The notes below the pieces were generated by a model. That model ran no database searches. It worked only from the letters and a program-made list of their open reading frames with translations, and was not told the DNA's origin. Both the position numbers and the translations under genes were made by a program. Below are positions 9,806-18,466 of a DNA stretch of 64,000 nucleotides, piece after piece; the first letter of the stretch is position 1; each line of letters begins with the position of its first letter. Source of the DNA: Methanoregula sp. (GTDB lineage: Archaea; Halobacteriota; Methanomicrobia; Methanomicrobiales; Methanospirillaceae); NCBI GenBank assembly GCA_028679075.1, contig JAJRCF010000004.1:58991-122990 (forward strand), given 5' to 3'.

Positions 9806-10113
9806 GGTATTCGTTCACTCGGTTCATGGGAATTCATGCATTATGTGATTTCCTGCATACCGGATCCATCCTGGTATTTCAACCGGACTGTTCCCGGTCT
9901 CTTTAGCCAGGTGATCCCTGTTACCCGGGAATGTTCCTTTCGTCTGGACGTGTTTCCGGATACCTTAAACCTGAAATTTCTGCACGATAAACCGGTATTT
10001 CACAGTAGTATCGGTTAACCGCGAAGGGAACATCCTTGTGATCCCGGGCAGGTTCATTATTCCTCAACTAAACGGGATTCAAAAAAGATGTTTGTGAGGA
10101 GCAAAAAGAGGAG
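9806..10113. other. intergenic stretch, no gene seen
   Basis: About 300 bp holding the upstream region of the protease operon and the downstream region of the DUF3494/TIG gene, both on the minus strand. No RNA gene or repeat was recognised. Confidence 0.5.
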
Positions 10114-12957
10114 TTAATCACTCCCCTTATTCCTTCGGAAGTATACCAGGAGGGCAATGCCAACGAGGGCAAGCGCTGCGAGCGCACCGCCAACTCCCAT
10201 AACCGGCCAGAGACCGGTGGTGGTTGTCTTTCCCGCTGTTGATACTGCAGCCTGTGTGGGTGCCAGCTGGCCTGTGCCAGGTGCGACCGTCCCTGAGACG
10301 GGTGTTACTGCCTCCTGGGAGGTCGGAACGTACGGTTTCACGGAGATCAGCCAGTAGGACACCCCGAGCCCGTTCTCGGTCGAGGTTGCCTTGAAGGTCG
10401 GGTGACCGCTGTAGGAGTCATATCCGTCAAACCAGGTGTGCAGTACTTCTGCAGTGCCATCACCGTTGATGCTGACAATCCTTATGGCATCGTTCCCGCC
10501 GTTTTGGTCAACCCAGTGCTGGGGAACCGTCATGGTTACCATTGTCGGGCCGGATGAAGACATGCCATTCTTCAGGAGGACCATGCCGTATGCTACGTTG
10601 TTGATGTCCAGTCCGCCACGGTGAAGTGACGAGGTCATCGCATCCAGCGTTGACTGGTCTGCATTTGGCAGGACCGCGGTGGTAACCTGGGCATCCGCTG
10701 ACGGGTTGTCATTGATCTTGGTGGACCACGATACTGCCACGCCGAGCATATCGGAGAAGTCTACGATAAGCGGATTGCTTTTAAGGATGCCGGCTCCGGT
10801 AACCCGCGTATCGGAAGAGGGAATAACCGGTGCGAGCTGGCCTGATGGCAGCTGCAGGAAGTTTTCGGCCTCAGGGAGTGTACCGCCATAGGAGTTATCT
10901 GAGGGTTGTTCCACCATGGGATTGGTTACGGTAGCCGCGACGGGGGTTCCCGGCGCCGTTCCCGGGGCCGTGTTGATTCCATTCCCGATCATGGTAACCG
11001 CGCTCTGGGCCAGTGCTTTTCCATTGAGGCGTGCGCCGTCCTTCAGCACAATCGCGGTCTGGTCCAGGATAATGCCATTGAACACCGAATTTGGTTCAAG
11101 GGTTGTCTGGCCGGCGACCTGCCAGAAGATGTTCTTTGCCTGTGCGCCGCCACTGAGGACAACCTGGGTATCGGCGTCAATCGACAGGCCTTGTGCAATC
11201 TGGAATATCCATACATCGTCTGCGCCGCCCGCGAGAGTGACATCGGAGGGTATTGTTACACTGTTACTCCATTTGTAGAGCCCGGGTGCGAGGGTCATCC
11301 CGCCAATATTTCCGGAACCGAGTCCAACATAATCCGGTGATGTCCGTCCCGCTGCATCAGTGTACGCGGTTTCCATGTTGGTGATAGCAGTAGTCATTTT
11401 CGCGGGAGTGGATCCCCCGTAGTCGGCTGCATATACGTTTCCTGTCACATAGGTCGATTTCGAAAACGCGGTCGATGCGTCCTGGACGAGATCAAACCCG
11501 GTGATGTAGGTCGCAGCGGCTGGGCTGACCCCGATATTCCCGACAATTGCAGTGCGTCCCGTTGTTGAGATTCCTGTTTTTGCAAGGATAACGAAATCAT
11601 CGGCCGTCCCGAGATTTACGGCGGCCAGACCTGAACTGTAGGAGTATGCTCCCGTTCCGGTTGCAATACCGCCGGGTGTGGTAACGACGACATCAAAGGC
11701 TCCGACTGCTTTGGCCGGAGTGACTGCGGTGATCGTACTATCATCGACAACCACGAAACTGGTTGCCGGGGTGTTGCCAAAGGTTACTGCGGTCGCACCG
11801 GTAAAGCCTGTCCCGGTGATGGTTACCGTGGTACTGCCGGCAGTCGTGCCGGATACCGGCGTAATGCTGGTAAAGGTCGGTGCTGGTGTTGCTGCATACG
11901 TGTATACCTCAACCCCCATTCCAGTACCAACGGGTGTTGTTACTACAACGTTAACGGGTCCGGCTACTTTAATCGGAGTGACCGCGGTGATCGTATTATC
12001 GTTGACAACCACGAAACTGGTTGCCGGGGTGCCGCTAAAGGTTACTCCGGTCGCACCGGTAAAGCCTATCCCGGTGAGGGTCACCGCGGTACCGCCGGCA
12101 ATCGAGCCAACGGCAGGTGAGACGCTCGTTACGTTGGGACCAGCGTGCACCGATGCATCTGTGGGGATAGTTACCCTGTTATTGAGCAGGGTAACGTCCT
12201 TTCCTGTCATTAATCTTCCATTTACTTTTGCACCATCAAGCAGCGCAATCGTCGTTGTACCGTCACCGGCGAGAATGTTTCCATTGAAAACCGATGTTGC
12301 ACCAAGGGATGTTGGGCCGGTTACCACCCAGAAGATGTTCTCTGGCTTTGTACCGTTCGTGAGGATAACTTTTTTACCAGTACTCATAGTGAGACCTTGT
12401 GCGATCTGGAATACCCAGACTGCATTCGGGTCGCCTTGGGCGTCTAGAGTTACATCGGTTGTTATTGTCACAGCAGTGCCCGTTTTGTAAAGACCGGGAG
12501 CGAGAGTCAGCCCGCCGATCTCTGGGGTACTCAGTGTGATAGGAGCATCTACCTGCAGGTTGGCAAGGTTGAATGCCGAGAGCCTGTCCGCTACCGCAGT
12601 ATTCACGCCAGTTGCAGGTGCAGATTCAATATAGCATGCTACTCCGCCACTGTTGCTACCGGTATATGTCGCATCAACACCGTATATGTGTCCAGTTATT
12701 TCCGGACACGATACATCGTTCATATTGACAGCAGTAATCGGACTGGAGCCGATGTCTCCCGTTATGGCAGTAGTATGCCCACCCAAGTTTGTAATCCCCG
12801 ATCCTGACAGGATCGCATAATGGGTGCCTTCTCCGAGATCCACGAACGTCGCAGCGCCCATCACGCCGGGAATCATCACGGCTGTCATCAGGCAGATAAC
12901 TGCTACGGTCATAACAAGCGAGAACGTGGTTCTCGCATTCTTTTGAGTACTTTTCAT
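10114..12957 (-). CDS. large adhesin: two DUF3494 (ice-binding-like) domains, two IPT/TIG domains
   Basis: 947 residues. Signal segment at about 14-35 (VMTVAVICLMTAVMIPGVMGA), DUF3494 domain 1 at about 35-268 (VDLGEGTHYAILSGSGI, GDIGSSP, NIFWVVTGPTSLG), IPT/TIG domains at about 272-350 and 354-437, DUF3494 domain 2 at about 440-660, then a PGF-pre-PGF-like domain at about 715-880 and a C-terminal helix before Arg/Lys. DUF3494 folds as a beta-helix; some members bind ice and others are adhesins, so an attachment role is as likely as ice binding. Start is fixed by AGGAGG 8 bp upstream. The two TIG repeats are very similar in DNA, pointing to recent duplication. Confidence 0.88.
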   Translation of the reverse strand: MKSTQKNARTTFSLVMTVAVICLMTAVMIPGVMGAATFVDLGEGTHYAILSGSGITNLGGHTTAITGDIGSSPITAVNMNDVSCPEITGHIYGVDATYTGSNSGGVACYIESAPATGVNTAVADRLSAFNLANLQVDAPITLSTPEIGGLTLAPGLYKTGTAVTITTDVTLDAQGDPNAVWVFQIAQGLTMSTGKKVILTNGTKPENIFWVVTGPTSLGATSVFNGNILAGDGTTTIALLDGAKVNGRLMTGKDVTLLNNRVTIPTDASVHAGPNVTSVSPAVGSIAGGTAVTLTGIGFTGATGVTFSGTPATSFVVVNDNTITAVTPIKVAGPVNVVVTTPVGTGMGVEVYTYAATPAPTFTSITPVSGTTAGSTTVTITGTGFTGATAVTFGNTPATSFVVVDDSTITAVTPAKAVGAFDVVVTTPGGIATGTGAYSYSSGLAAVNLGTADDFVILAKTGISTTGRTAIVGNIGVSPAAATYITGFDLVQDASTAFSKSTYVTGNVYAADYGGSTPAKMTTAITNMETAYTDAAGRTSPDYVGLGSGNIGGMTLAPGLYKWSNSVTIPSDVTLAGGADDVWIFQIAQGLSIDADTQVVLSGGAQAKNIFWQVAGQTTLEPNSVFNGIILDQTAIVLKDGARLNGKALAQSAVTMIGNGINTAPGTAPGTPVAATVTNPMVEQPSDNSYGGTLPEAENFLQLPSGQLAPVIPSSDTRVTGAGILKSNPLIVDFSDMLGVAVSWSTKINDNPSADAQVTTAVLPNADQSTLDAMTSSLHRGGLDINNVAYGMVLLKNGMSSSGPTMVTMTVPQHWVDQNGGNDAIRIVSINGDGTAEVLHTWFDGYDSYSGHPTFKATSTENGLGVSYWLISVKPYVPTSQEAVTPVSGTVAPGTGQLAPTQAAVSTAGKTTTTGLWPVMGVGGALAALALVGIALLVYFRRNKGSD

Positions 12958-12993
12958 GTTTCACTCCTCCTGAATGGTCTTCCTGATGATTGC

Positions 12994-13046
12994 TCGGAGG
13001 ATATACCTTGCCGGATTTTGCAGATATTGCAGCACGGTTTGCAATG
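12994..13046 (-). promoter_or_regulatory. promoter of the DUF3494/TIG gene with TGCAA repeats
   Basis: On the minus strand this reads CATTGCAAACC-GTGCTGCAATA-TCTGCAAAATCC followed by GGTATATCC, a TATA box. Three TGCAA elements lie just upstream of the TATA box, about 10-11 bp apart. The same arrangement occurs at 14917-14969 in front of the second DUF3494 gene, so both may answer to one regulator. Confidence 0.6.
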
Positions 13047-13372
13047 AAAACGTCCCATGCGAATGAAAAAGGGAATGAAGGGACCGTCTCTTTGAATATA
13101 CTACATGATCCGGAGCCTGCAGGATTTCATGGGGACCTTCACGTACCTGGAGACATATGATGCCGTATTTGTCCCGACCTTATGAGAGATACAGGAGAAC
13201 CACGGTCAGGATCCGATAAGCATTTCTTATGCTTCAGGATACATTCCGGATGCTGGTCCCCGGAAGGGACCCCGGGGTCCATCAGGGACCGGGGGATGTC
13301 GACTGGTTCGTGCAGCACGGGCAGAGGTTTCCGGGCCAGGCCCGTTAAAAAAAGGAACATGAAAATTCCTGT
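13047..13372. other. intergenic stretch, no gene seen
   Basis: About 325 bp between the two DUF3494 genes. It contains the short G/C inverted repeat TCCCCGGAAGGGACCCCGGGG near 13256, which might act as a transcript-end structure. Open frames here on both strands lack ribosome sites and family resemblance. Confidence 0.4.
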
Positions 13373-14881
13373 TCAGGAATTTTTCCCTCTCCGTCCGGAA
13401 AACACTCCCATGAACAGCAGTGCACCAAGCATCGCAGCTGCCGGCAGCCAGACCGGAACGGGTGATTGTGCTGTCGGTACCTGTGTGGGGGCGAGCTGGG
13501 CCTGGGTTGAGGTTATCTCCGGGGCGACATAGGTCTGTTGCACGGCATATACGAAGGGCACGGCCGTGACGGTTGGGGCAAATCCACCGGTGATTGCAAC
13601 CCGTGAGAATACGGGAGTTGTTGCGGTGTAGTATGCCTGTCCGCTTTCGATTTTCACGAATGTTGTGGGGAGTGCCGTCCACGCATTACCGTCAAGACGG
13701 TTAAGAACGATATTCTGCGGTGCGATATGATTGCTCTCAAGCCACGACAGCGGAACATTGAATGAGACCACAGCCTTCTCTATGGGGGTATACTCTGCCG
13801 GTCCGAGATCGATATACTGGTACACGGTACCGGAAGGCTCTCCGATCCCCTGCCCCGGGCCGGATGCAACGTTAGCGGAGACAATAAGCCCGGTATTCTC
13901 AGTGCCCGTGACCACGGCCTGGTAAATTCCCGAATCGCCTTTGACAATCGTGGTGATCGTAGTGCTGACTGGCTGTGTGCGTGTCGGTACGGGCGTTGTC
14001 GTCTGTTGGGGAGTTATGTTCAGCGGTGCAGTGGTCTGGGTGGTTGTAACGCTGGTGTAGGTGTTGTCACCGGTTTGTCCCGGAACGGATGAAGGTGATG
14101 GTGATGTTACCGTATTTGCGATCAGGGTAACTGCGGTCTGTGCGAGTGCCCGCCCGTTGAGCGATGCCCCGCTGTTCATGGTGATCGCCTTCTGGGCGAG
14201 GATATTACCTTCAGCATGTGCACCCGATCCAATCGTCACACCCGTGGGACCGGCGATCTGCCAATAGACATTCCCCGCATTTGCGCCGTTCGCCAATACC
14301 ATCCGCGACGCGGAATCCATGGTGAGGTCTCCCGATACCTGGAAGACCCAGACCGAACCCCCGTTACCCTTCCCATCCAGCGTGAGGTCCGTTCCCGAGG
14401 GGATCAGCACACCGGTCGACCATTTATACACACCGGGGGTAAGGGTCCGTCCGCCGAGATTCCCGGCGTACAGTTCAGTAGCATCCGGGGGTCCCTGTCC
14501 CGCGGCACTGGTGTAGGCGGTTTCCATGTTGCTTATCGCAGTCGTCATGGTAGCAGGGGTGGGAGGTGCATAGTTCGCTGCATATACCCCCCCGGTTACC
14601 AGGGACGACCGGGAAAACTGGTTCGAGGAATCCATGCTGAGGCTAAATCCTGTCATGGCCGTTGCAGCAATCGGGCTGACCCCGATATTCCCGTTGATCG
14701 TTGTCGTTCCCGTGGTCGTGATTCCGGTTTTTGCCAGGATCGCATAATTACCGGCCGATCCAAGATTTACGGCGGAAGCGCCCATTACGCCGGGAATGAT
14801 CGCGATGGTCAACAGGCAGATCACTGCTATCGTAAAACCCATCGGGAAATGGTTCCCTGCACTCTTTTTTGTACGTGTCAT
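13373..14881 (-). CDS. adhesin with one DUF3494 domain and PGF-pre-PGF-like domain
   Basis: 502 residues from the ATG at 14881, chosen because AAGGAG sits 6 bp upstream; a frame seven codons longer starts inside that ribosome site. Order: signal segment (MGFTIAVICLLTIAIIPGVMG), a DUF3494 beta-helix domain (VNLGSAGNYAILAKTGI, GNIGVSP, VWVFQVSGDL, GRALAQTAVTL), a Ser/Thr/Pro linker, a PGF-pre-PGF-like domain (VSFNVPLSWLESN..., RVAITGG) and a C-terminal membrane helix before GRRGKNS. It is a smaller paralogue of the protein encoded at 10114-12957 and shares its promoter elements. Likely a cell-surface attachment or ice-interaction protein. Confidence 0.88.
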   Translation of the reverse strand: MTRTKKSAGNHFPMGFTIAVICLLTIAIIPGVMGASAVNLGSAGNYAILAKTGITTTGTTTINGNIGVSPIAATAMTGFSLSMDSSNQFSRSSLVTGGVYAANYAPPTPATMTTAISNMETAYTSAAGQGPPDATELYAGNLGGRTLTPGVYKWSTGVLIPSGTDLTLDGKGNGGSVWVFQVSGDLTMDSASRMVLANGANAGNVYWQIAGPTGVTIGSGAHAEGNILAQKAITMNSGASLNGRALAQTAVTLIANTVTSPSPSSVPGQTGDNTYTSVTTTQTTAPLNITPQQTTTPVPTRTQPVSTTITTIVKGDSGIYQAVVTGTENTGLIVSANVASGPGQGIGEPSGTVYQYIDLGPAEYTPIEKAVVSFNVPLSWLESNHIAPQNIVLNRLDGNAWTALPTTFVKIESGQAYYTATTPVFSRVAITGGFAPTVTAVPFVYAVQQTYVAPEITSTQAQLAPTQVPTAQSPVPVWLPAAAMLGALLFMGVFSGRRGKNS

Positions 14882-14916
14882 GGTATTCTCCTTGATGGTC
14901 ATCCATCAGGCAGGGC

Positions 14917-14969
14917 CGGGAGATATACTTCCCTGATTGTTGCAGTTATTGCAGCATGTATTGCAATGA
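14917..14969 (-). promoter_or_regulatory. promoter of the second DUF3494 gene with TGCAA repeats
   Basis: On the minus strand: TCATTGCAATA-CATGCTGCAATA-ACTGCAACAATC, then AAGTATATCTCC as the TATA box. Element spacing and flanks match 12994-13046. The remaining gap up to 15222 holds an AT-rich stretch (ATATTTTTATAATATTTTC near 15043) that could be the TATA region for the plus-strand gene at 15223. Confidence 0.6.
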
Positions 14970-15222
14970 GATCCTCACGGGAAAATCCGGAAAAACCGGC
15001 CGTGCCGGGGGACCACGATGCAAATTTTGGAACACCAGATCATATTTTTATAATATTTTCATCATATAGCGGCCTGAACTGGCAGGATTTCCTAAAAGGC
15101 AAAATTACTGCCAGGGAAATTACCGGATGACGTCCTGGTCTCATCATGAAAACGTCATCCGGAAAACACACCATCGCGCTTACCCACATGATGAAAAAAT
15201 CAGGAGAACAGAAGTGATTTAC

Positions 15223-15798
15223 ATGACAGATATAACAACCATAGCTGATGAAAAAGGCCGGGCACTGGCAAAAGAGTCCGGAAGGAAAGAAGGAGCAGCG
15301 GAGGAGCGTGCCCTGGAAAAGCAGAAGGGGGGCCTCGGAAGATGGGTGATGCCCATTATCTGGCTGATTGTGCTCGCCTGCATTATCATTGTCGCAAGCC
15401 TGATGACGCTGTCCGTATCGGTTACGAATACGGCACCTGGTGTGTCATTACCCTTCACCACCATGTACGGGGTTTCATTTCCCGAAGGCCAGGACATAGC
15501 AATCGGGGACACGCACATCAGTGTGATGTCGTTTGAGAATGAACTGATCTCGGATATCGATGGCGACCGCCAGAAACTTGTCGTGGGAGAGGCCCGGATG
15601 ATTTCAGAACGACGTGCGGTTATCAAGACACTGGGAATGATTACCCTGATGGATACGAACTTCAGGATCGGCCTGACGTACAAGGGCGACCGGGAGAACC
15701 GGGCATACTTCGATATGGCAGTACAGACCTCACAACAGGTGCCGCATTATCTTCTCGAACAGTTACTTCCACCCGCGATAGATGCACGACCGATGTGA
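15223..15798 (+). CDS. single-pass membrane protein of unknown function
   Basis: 191 residues from MTDITTI; the start was chosen for an AAGTG-type ribosome site 6 bp upstream, against a longer frame from 15127. A charged N-terminal segment rich in Lys and Glu (GRKEGAAEERALEKQKGG) precedes one transmembrane helix (VMPIIWLIVLACIIIVASLM). The outer domain of about 120 residues contains a mixed beta pattern (GVSFPEGQDIAIGDTHISV). No family was recognised. It is followed 13 bp later by a lipoprotein gene on the same strand, so the two form a probable operon at the envelope. Confidence 0.7.
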   Translation: MTDITTIADEKGRALAKESGRKEGAAEERALEKQKGGLGRWVMPIIWLIVLACIIIVASLMTLSVSVTNTAPGVSLPFTTMYGVSFPEGQDIAIGDTHISVMSFENELISDIDGDRQKLVVGEARMISERRAVIKTLGMITLMDTNFRIGLTYKGDRENRAYFDMAVQTSQQVPHYLLEQLLPPAIDARPM

Positions 15799-15811
15799 AC
15801 GGAGGAAAAAT

Positions 15812-16510
15812 ATGAAAAATCTGTATACAATCGCAGTTTTTGGAGTACTGTTTGCAGTCCTCCTCACAGCAGGATGCCTGAATTCATCCTCACAAGTCCA
15901 GGCTCCGGCGCCTGTAACGGCCGTGCCTACCACGGTAACGATGCAGGCGCCAACCCAGGTCCCCGTTGCATTTCCCAATGCCCTTGACCTGAACCAGTAT
16001 GTCACGTTCGGGAGCGGGGACACCCAGGGAAAAGCAACCGTGTACCGGTACCAGGTAAAACCGACCTACGACTGGACATCGCCATCATGGAACAGTGCCC
16101 GCGAACAGTTAGCGGCATCAGATCCCCTTGAGCTCCAGCGTGGCTTCAACAGGGAGACGCCTGCGGCTGGCAACACATTCCTGTTCGTGTACGTCAGGGT
16201 CCAGAATACAGGTACCAAGAACCTCATTGTGCCTTCGGCAAAACAGTTTGTCGTGTTCAGTGACGGGAAGTCGTACAGTTATTCACCGATCGCCAGTTCT
16301 GATGTGGTTATTAACAACGTTCTCGATACACAATTTGCCAACCGGAACGGACAACGCGATCCCATCGAGTTCATCCAGCCCCAGGCCGGCGAACAAAATA
16401 CTGTGGAGGGCTATCTCATCTACGAGATACCTGCCCAGTTCAATCCCGAAACCACGTATGTGGTGAGTAACATCGATTACCAGAACCAGGCAGTCTGGAA
16501 ACTTGGCTGA
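15812..16510 (+). CDS. lipoprotein with DUF4352/telokin-like domain
   Basis: 232 residues. MKNLYT start with GGAGG 7 bp upstream. The signal peptide ends in the lipobox LTAGC, after which a Pro/Ala/Thr-rich spacer leads to an Ig-like beta domain. The stretch GNTFLFVYVRVQNTGTKNL, followed by FVVFSDGKSYSY and a late TVEGYLIYEIP strand, is the pattern of DUF4352/telokin-like domains found in secreted lipoproteins of archaea and Firmicutes. Role unknown; probably binding or structural at the cell surface. It lies 13 bp after the single-pass membrane gene. Confidence 0.75.
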   Translation: MKNLYTIAVFGVLFAVLLTAGCLNSSSQVQAPAPVTAVPTTVTMQAPTQVPVAFPNALDLNQYVTFGSGDTQGKATVYRYQVKPTYDWTSPSWNSAREQLAASDPLELQRGFNRETPAAGNTFLFVYVRVQNTGTKNLIVPSAKQFVVFSDGKSYSYSPIASSDVVINNVLDTQFANRNGQRDPIEFIQPQAGEQNTVEGYLIYEIPAQFNPETTYVVSNIDYQNQAVWKLG

Positions 16511-16790
16511 ACGGGAAGGTTCCTGTTCATAAACCTTTTTTGTGCCACCTCATTCAGAGATGTTGACGGGAGATCTCTTTTCGTGTACAGGATTTTGTCA
16601 ATAATACGTCCCTGAACAAGGACAAACGCGATATCAGGGAGGATCCCTGTCTCAATGTTCCTGCTCATGGACACCGGAATTTTGATGTGTTTTTTGCAAT
16701 GACTAAAGAGATATTTAGCCAGACGCGTTCCATGGTGGCTTGCTCTGATATGGAAGGAAAGAATCGTACCAGGGAATGGAGTATAACTAC

Positions 16791-17168
16791 ATGAGAGCCA
16801 GAAAAAAAGTAACCGTCACGCAGGCCATGAACGATGGCCGCTTATTCGTTGCACAAACCGGCCCGGATGAGGGAAAAACCGCTGACTACAAGCCCGGGTA
16901 TACGGATTCACCGGTTGTTCCCCACGACCGGGAAAGCGAGGTCGACACATCGATCCTCCAGGTAAAACTTACCTGTCCCGAATGCGGAAAATCCACCCTT
17001 CATGCAGAGTTTCCCGATCATTATGAAGCATGGGTCAAATGCTCGTCCTGCGGTTTTTTCATGGGAATGAGTAATGAAGAGTGGCACCGTATGGAGAACA
17101 GTCCCAATTTAAACGGGAAGATCAAAAAAATGGCAATCAAAAAAGGCACCGTGAAAGTTCCGATATGA
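16791..17168 (+). CDS. small zinc-ribbon protein
   Basis: 125 residues. A basic N-terminus (MRARKKVTVTQAMNDG) is followed by a zinc ribbon made of LTCPECGKS and VKCSSCGFF, two CxxC knuckles about 25 residues apart, and a Lys-rich C-terminus. Such ribbons serve in nucleic-acid or protein contacts; no specific family is clear. ATG at 16791 was preferred over one at 16776 because GGAG lies 9 bp upstream of it. It is monocistronic, with T-rich sequence after the stop. Confidence 0.7.
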   Translation: MRARKKVTVTQAMNDGRLFVAQTGPDEGKTADYKPGYTDSPVVPHDRESEVDTSILQVKLTCPECGKSTLHAEFPDHYEAWVKCSSCGFFMGMSNEEWHRMENSPNLNGKIKKMAIKKGTVKVPI

Positions 17169-17316
17169 AACATTCCCGGATGTGCGATTTTTTTTAGTTC
17201 CGCACGGGTCCCTGCCTTATGGACTGCAGAGGAATAAACCCGGTTTTTAATTCATCCGGGAGTACCGGAAATTAACGGTCAGGATTAACACGTTACTAAA
17301 AATTTTATAAAAAAGA

Positions 17317-17706
17317 TTAATAGCGTTTTTCAGAGTGGATCGTTCCCAGGTATTTCTGGATATATTCTATGATATACGGAGCTGCCAGCGGTATAATGAG
17401 CGGCAGCAGTTCATGCAGGAGGTCCGGGCCGCCTTTCTCCTTCTGCAGGGGCGCACGTGATCGTTCCCGTGCTTCGGGGGCGGGAGACGGGGATGTCATC
17501 TTTTTAATAATCCCGTACAGGACCACACCGGCAACAACCGCAGTACCGGCGGTTGCATACGGGTGCTCGCGAGCCGTCTGTCCAAGGGACCTGAAAGCCC
17601 GGGAGGGTGCCTGGACAACAGACTGTTTCAGCCGGCCATATGATTTGGCAATCAGCGCTTCGGTGATAAGGAGATCTTCTTCCGTAACACGACGACGGTT
17701 ATCCAT
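17317..17706 (-). CDS. YqjK-like membrane-associated protein, third gene of stress-type operon
   Basis: 129 residues. A polar helical N-terminus (MDNRRRVTEEDLLITEALIAKSYG...) leads to a hydrophobic stretch (ATAGTAVVAGVVLYGIIKKM), a Pro/Arg/Lys linker and a second hydrophobic segment (LLPLIIPLAAPYIIEYI). Size and position after YqjD-like and YqjE-like genes suggest a counterpart of bacterial YqjK, though sequence similarity cannot be judged here. The start overlaps the stop of the upstream gene by 8 bp. Confidence 0.6.
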   Translation of the reverse strand: MDNRRRVTEEDLLITEALIAKSYGRLKQSVVQAPSRAFRSLGQTAREHPYATAGTAVVAGVVLYGIIKKMTSPSPAPEARERSRAPLQKEKGGPDLLHELLPLIIPLAAPYIIEYIQKYLGTIHSEKRY

Positions 17707-18067
17707 TTTTCATCATCTCCGGAGCAAGGGGTGTCTTCAGGACCATTTTATTCGATAAGAGCATGTTCGCGATAATCACGCCTGTCCCAAATATGATAGC
17801 ACCCGTGATGAGCAATGCAGCCCAGAGAGGTACGAACGTTGCGATAAAAAGGATCACCCCGATCACGAGAGCAAGGGTCCCGGCTGCCAGTAAGGTAACA
17901 ATGACCGACAGGCACATCACCTGCCTGAGCAGGAAGTCCACGGGTTCGAACACATAGTGCTGCAGGAACAGGTCCGTCTTCTGCTGCATGTAGAGATCGA
18001 TGTACCTGACTGTCCTCGCGAACTCCGATTCTATCGATTCTTCTTCACTATTGGCAGCCGTATCCAT
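17699..18067 (-). CDS. YqjE-like/holin-superfamily (DUF1469) membrane protein
   Basis: 122 residues with an acidic, helical N-terminal third and two long hydrophobic helices (CLSVIVTLLAAGTLALVIGVILFI and VPLWAALLITGAIIFGTGVIIANML), ending in a short polar tail. This is the plan of YqjE/DUF1469 proteins. It sits between a YqjD/ElaB-like gene and a YqjK-like gene, the order seen in the enterobacterial yqjD-yqjE-yqjK operon. Likely located in the cytoplasmic membrane, perhaps with a stress or ribosome-tethering role by analogy. Confidence 0.7.
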   Translation of the reverse strand: MDTAANSEEESIESEFARTVRYIDLYMQQKTDLFLQHYVFEPVDFLLRQVMCLSVIVTLLAAGTLALVIGVILFIATFVPLWAALLITGAIIFGTGVIIANMLLSNKMVLKTPLAPEMMKNG

Positions 18068-18078
18068 GCGATCCCCCG

Positions 18079-18423
18079 TCAGTCGCGTGCCTTGAAGATG
18101 AGCATGCCAATGAGGAGACCTGCGCCGGCTGCAACCAGGACTGCAGGAATGGGGTGGTCGATGATGATGTTCTCTACAGGTTCCACGGTCTCGTGGTACC
18201 CTGCTTCCATGGACCGGTACCCGGCGCCAACTTCTGCCTTAAACTTGTTTACCCGGTCCTCGACGTCCTGCAGGATGTACTTGACATCCTCACCCTTCGC
18301 TGCCACGTCGGTTTTCCGTAGCTTCCGGGCAGCGTCTTCGAGCGCTTCTGCCGTCTGGATCTTCAGGTGATCAGCACCGGCAACACCGGCATTTACCATC
18401 CGCTCTGCGGCCTCACTCGACAT
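18079..18423 (-). CDS. YqjD/ElaB-like (DUF883-type) tail-anchored protein
   Basis: 114 residues from MSSEAAERM. A long polar helical region rich in Ala, Glu, Lys and Asp ends in one C-terminal membrane helix after a conserved-looking DHPIPAVL turn (VLVAAGAGLLIGMLIF), exactly the plan of DUF883 proteins such as YqjD and ElaB, which tether to the inner membrane and bind ribosomes in E. coli. The start was chosen for AAGGTG 6 bp upstream. An in-frame ATG at 18460-18462 would add 13 residues (MKKTKSHKEKVHI) and cannot be excluded. Confidence 0.75.
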   Translation of the reverse strand: MSSEAAERMVNAGVAGADHLKIQTAEALEDAARKLRKTDVAAKGEDVKYILQDVEDRVNKFKAEVGAGYRSMEAGYHETVEPVENIIIDHPIPAVLVAAGAGLLIGMLIFKARD

Positions 18424-18466
18424 GATATGCACCTTCTCTTTGTGCGACTTGGTTTTTTTCATACAT
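18413..18466 (-). CDS. possible leader peptide ahead of the YqjD-like gene
   Basis: A 17-codon frame (MYEKNQVAQREGAYHVE) begins at 18466, 9 bp after GGAG, the best-placed Shine-Dalgarno site in this region. Its stop lies just inside the next coding sequence. It overlaps the start of the YqjD-like gene in another frame, which would allow coupling. Chance is possible. Confidence 0.3.
   Translation of the reverse strand: MYEKNQVAQREGAYHVE

Noticed and set aside
14216..15130. 304-codon plus-strand frame across the start of the DUF3494 gene
   Set aside because: Mostly antisense to a well-supported gene, without a ribosome site, and it runs through that gene's promoter.
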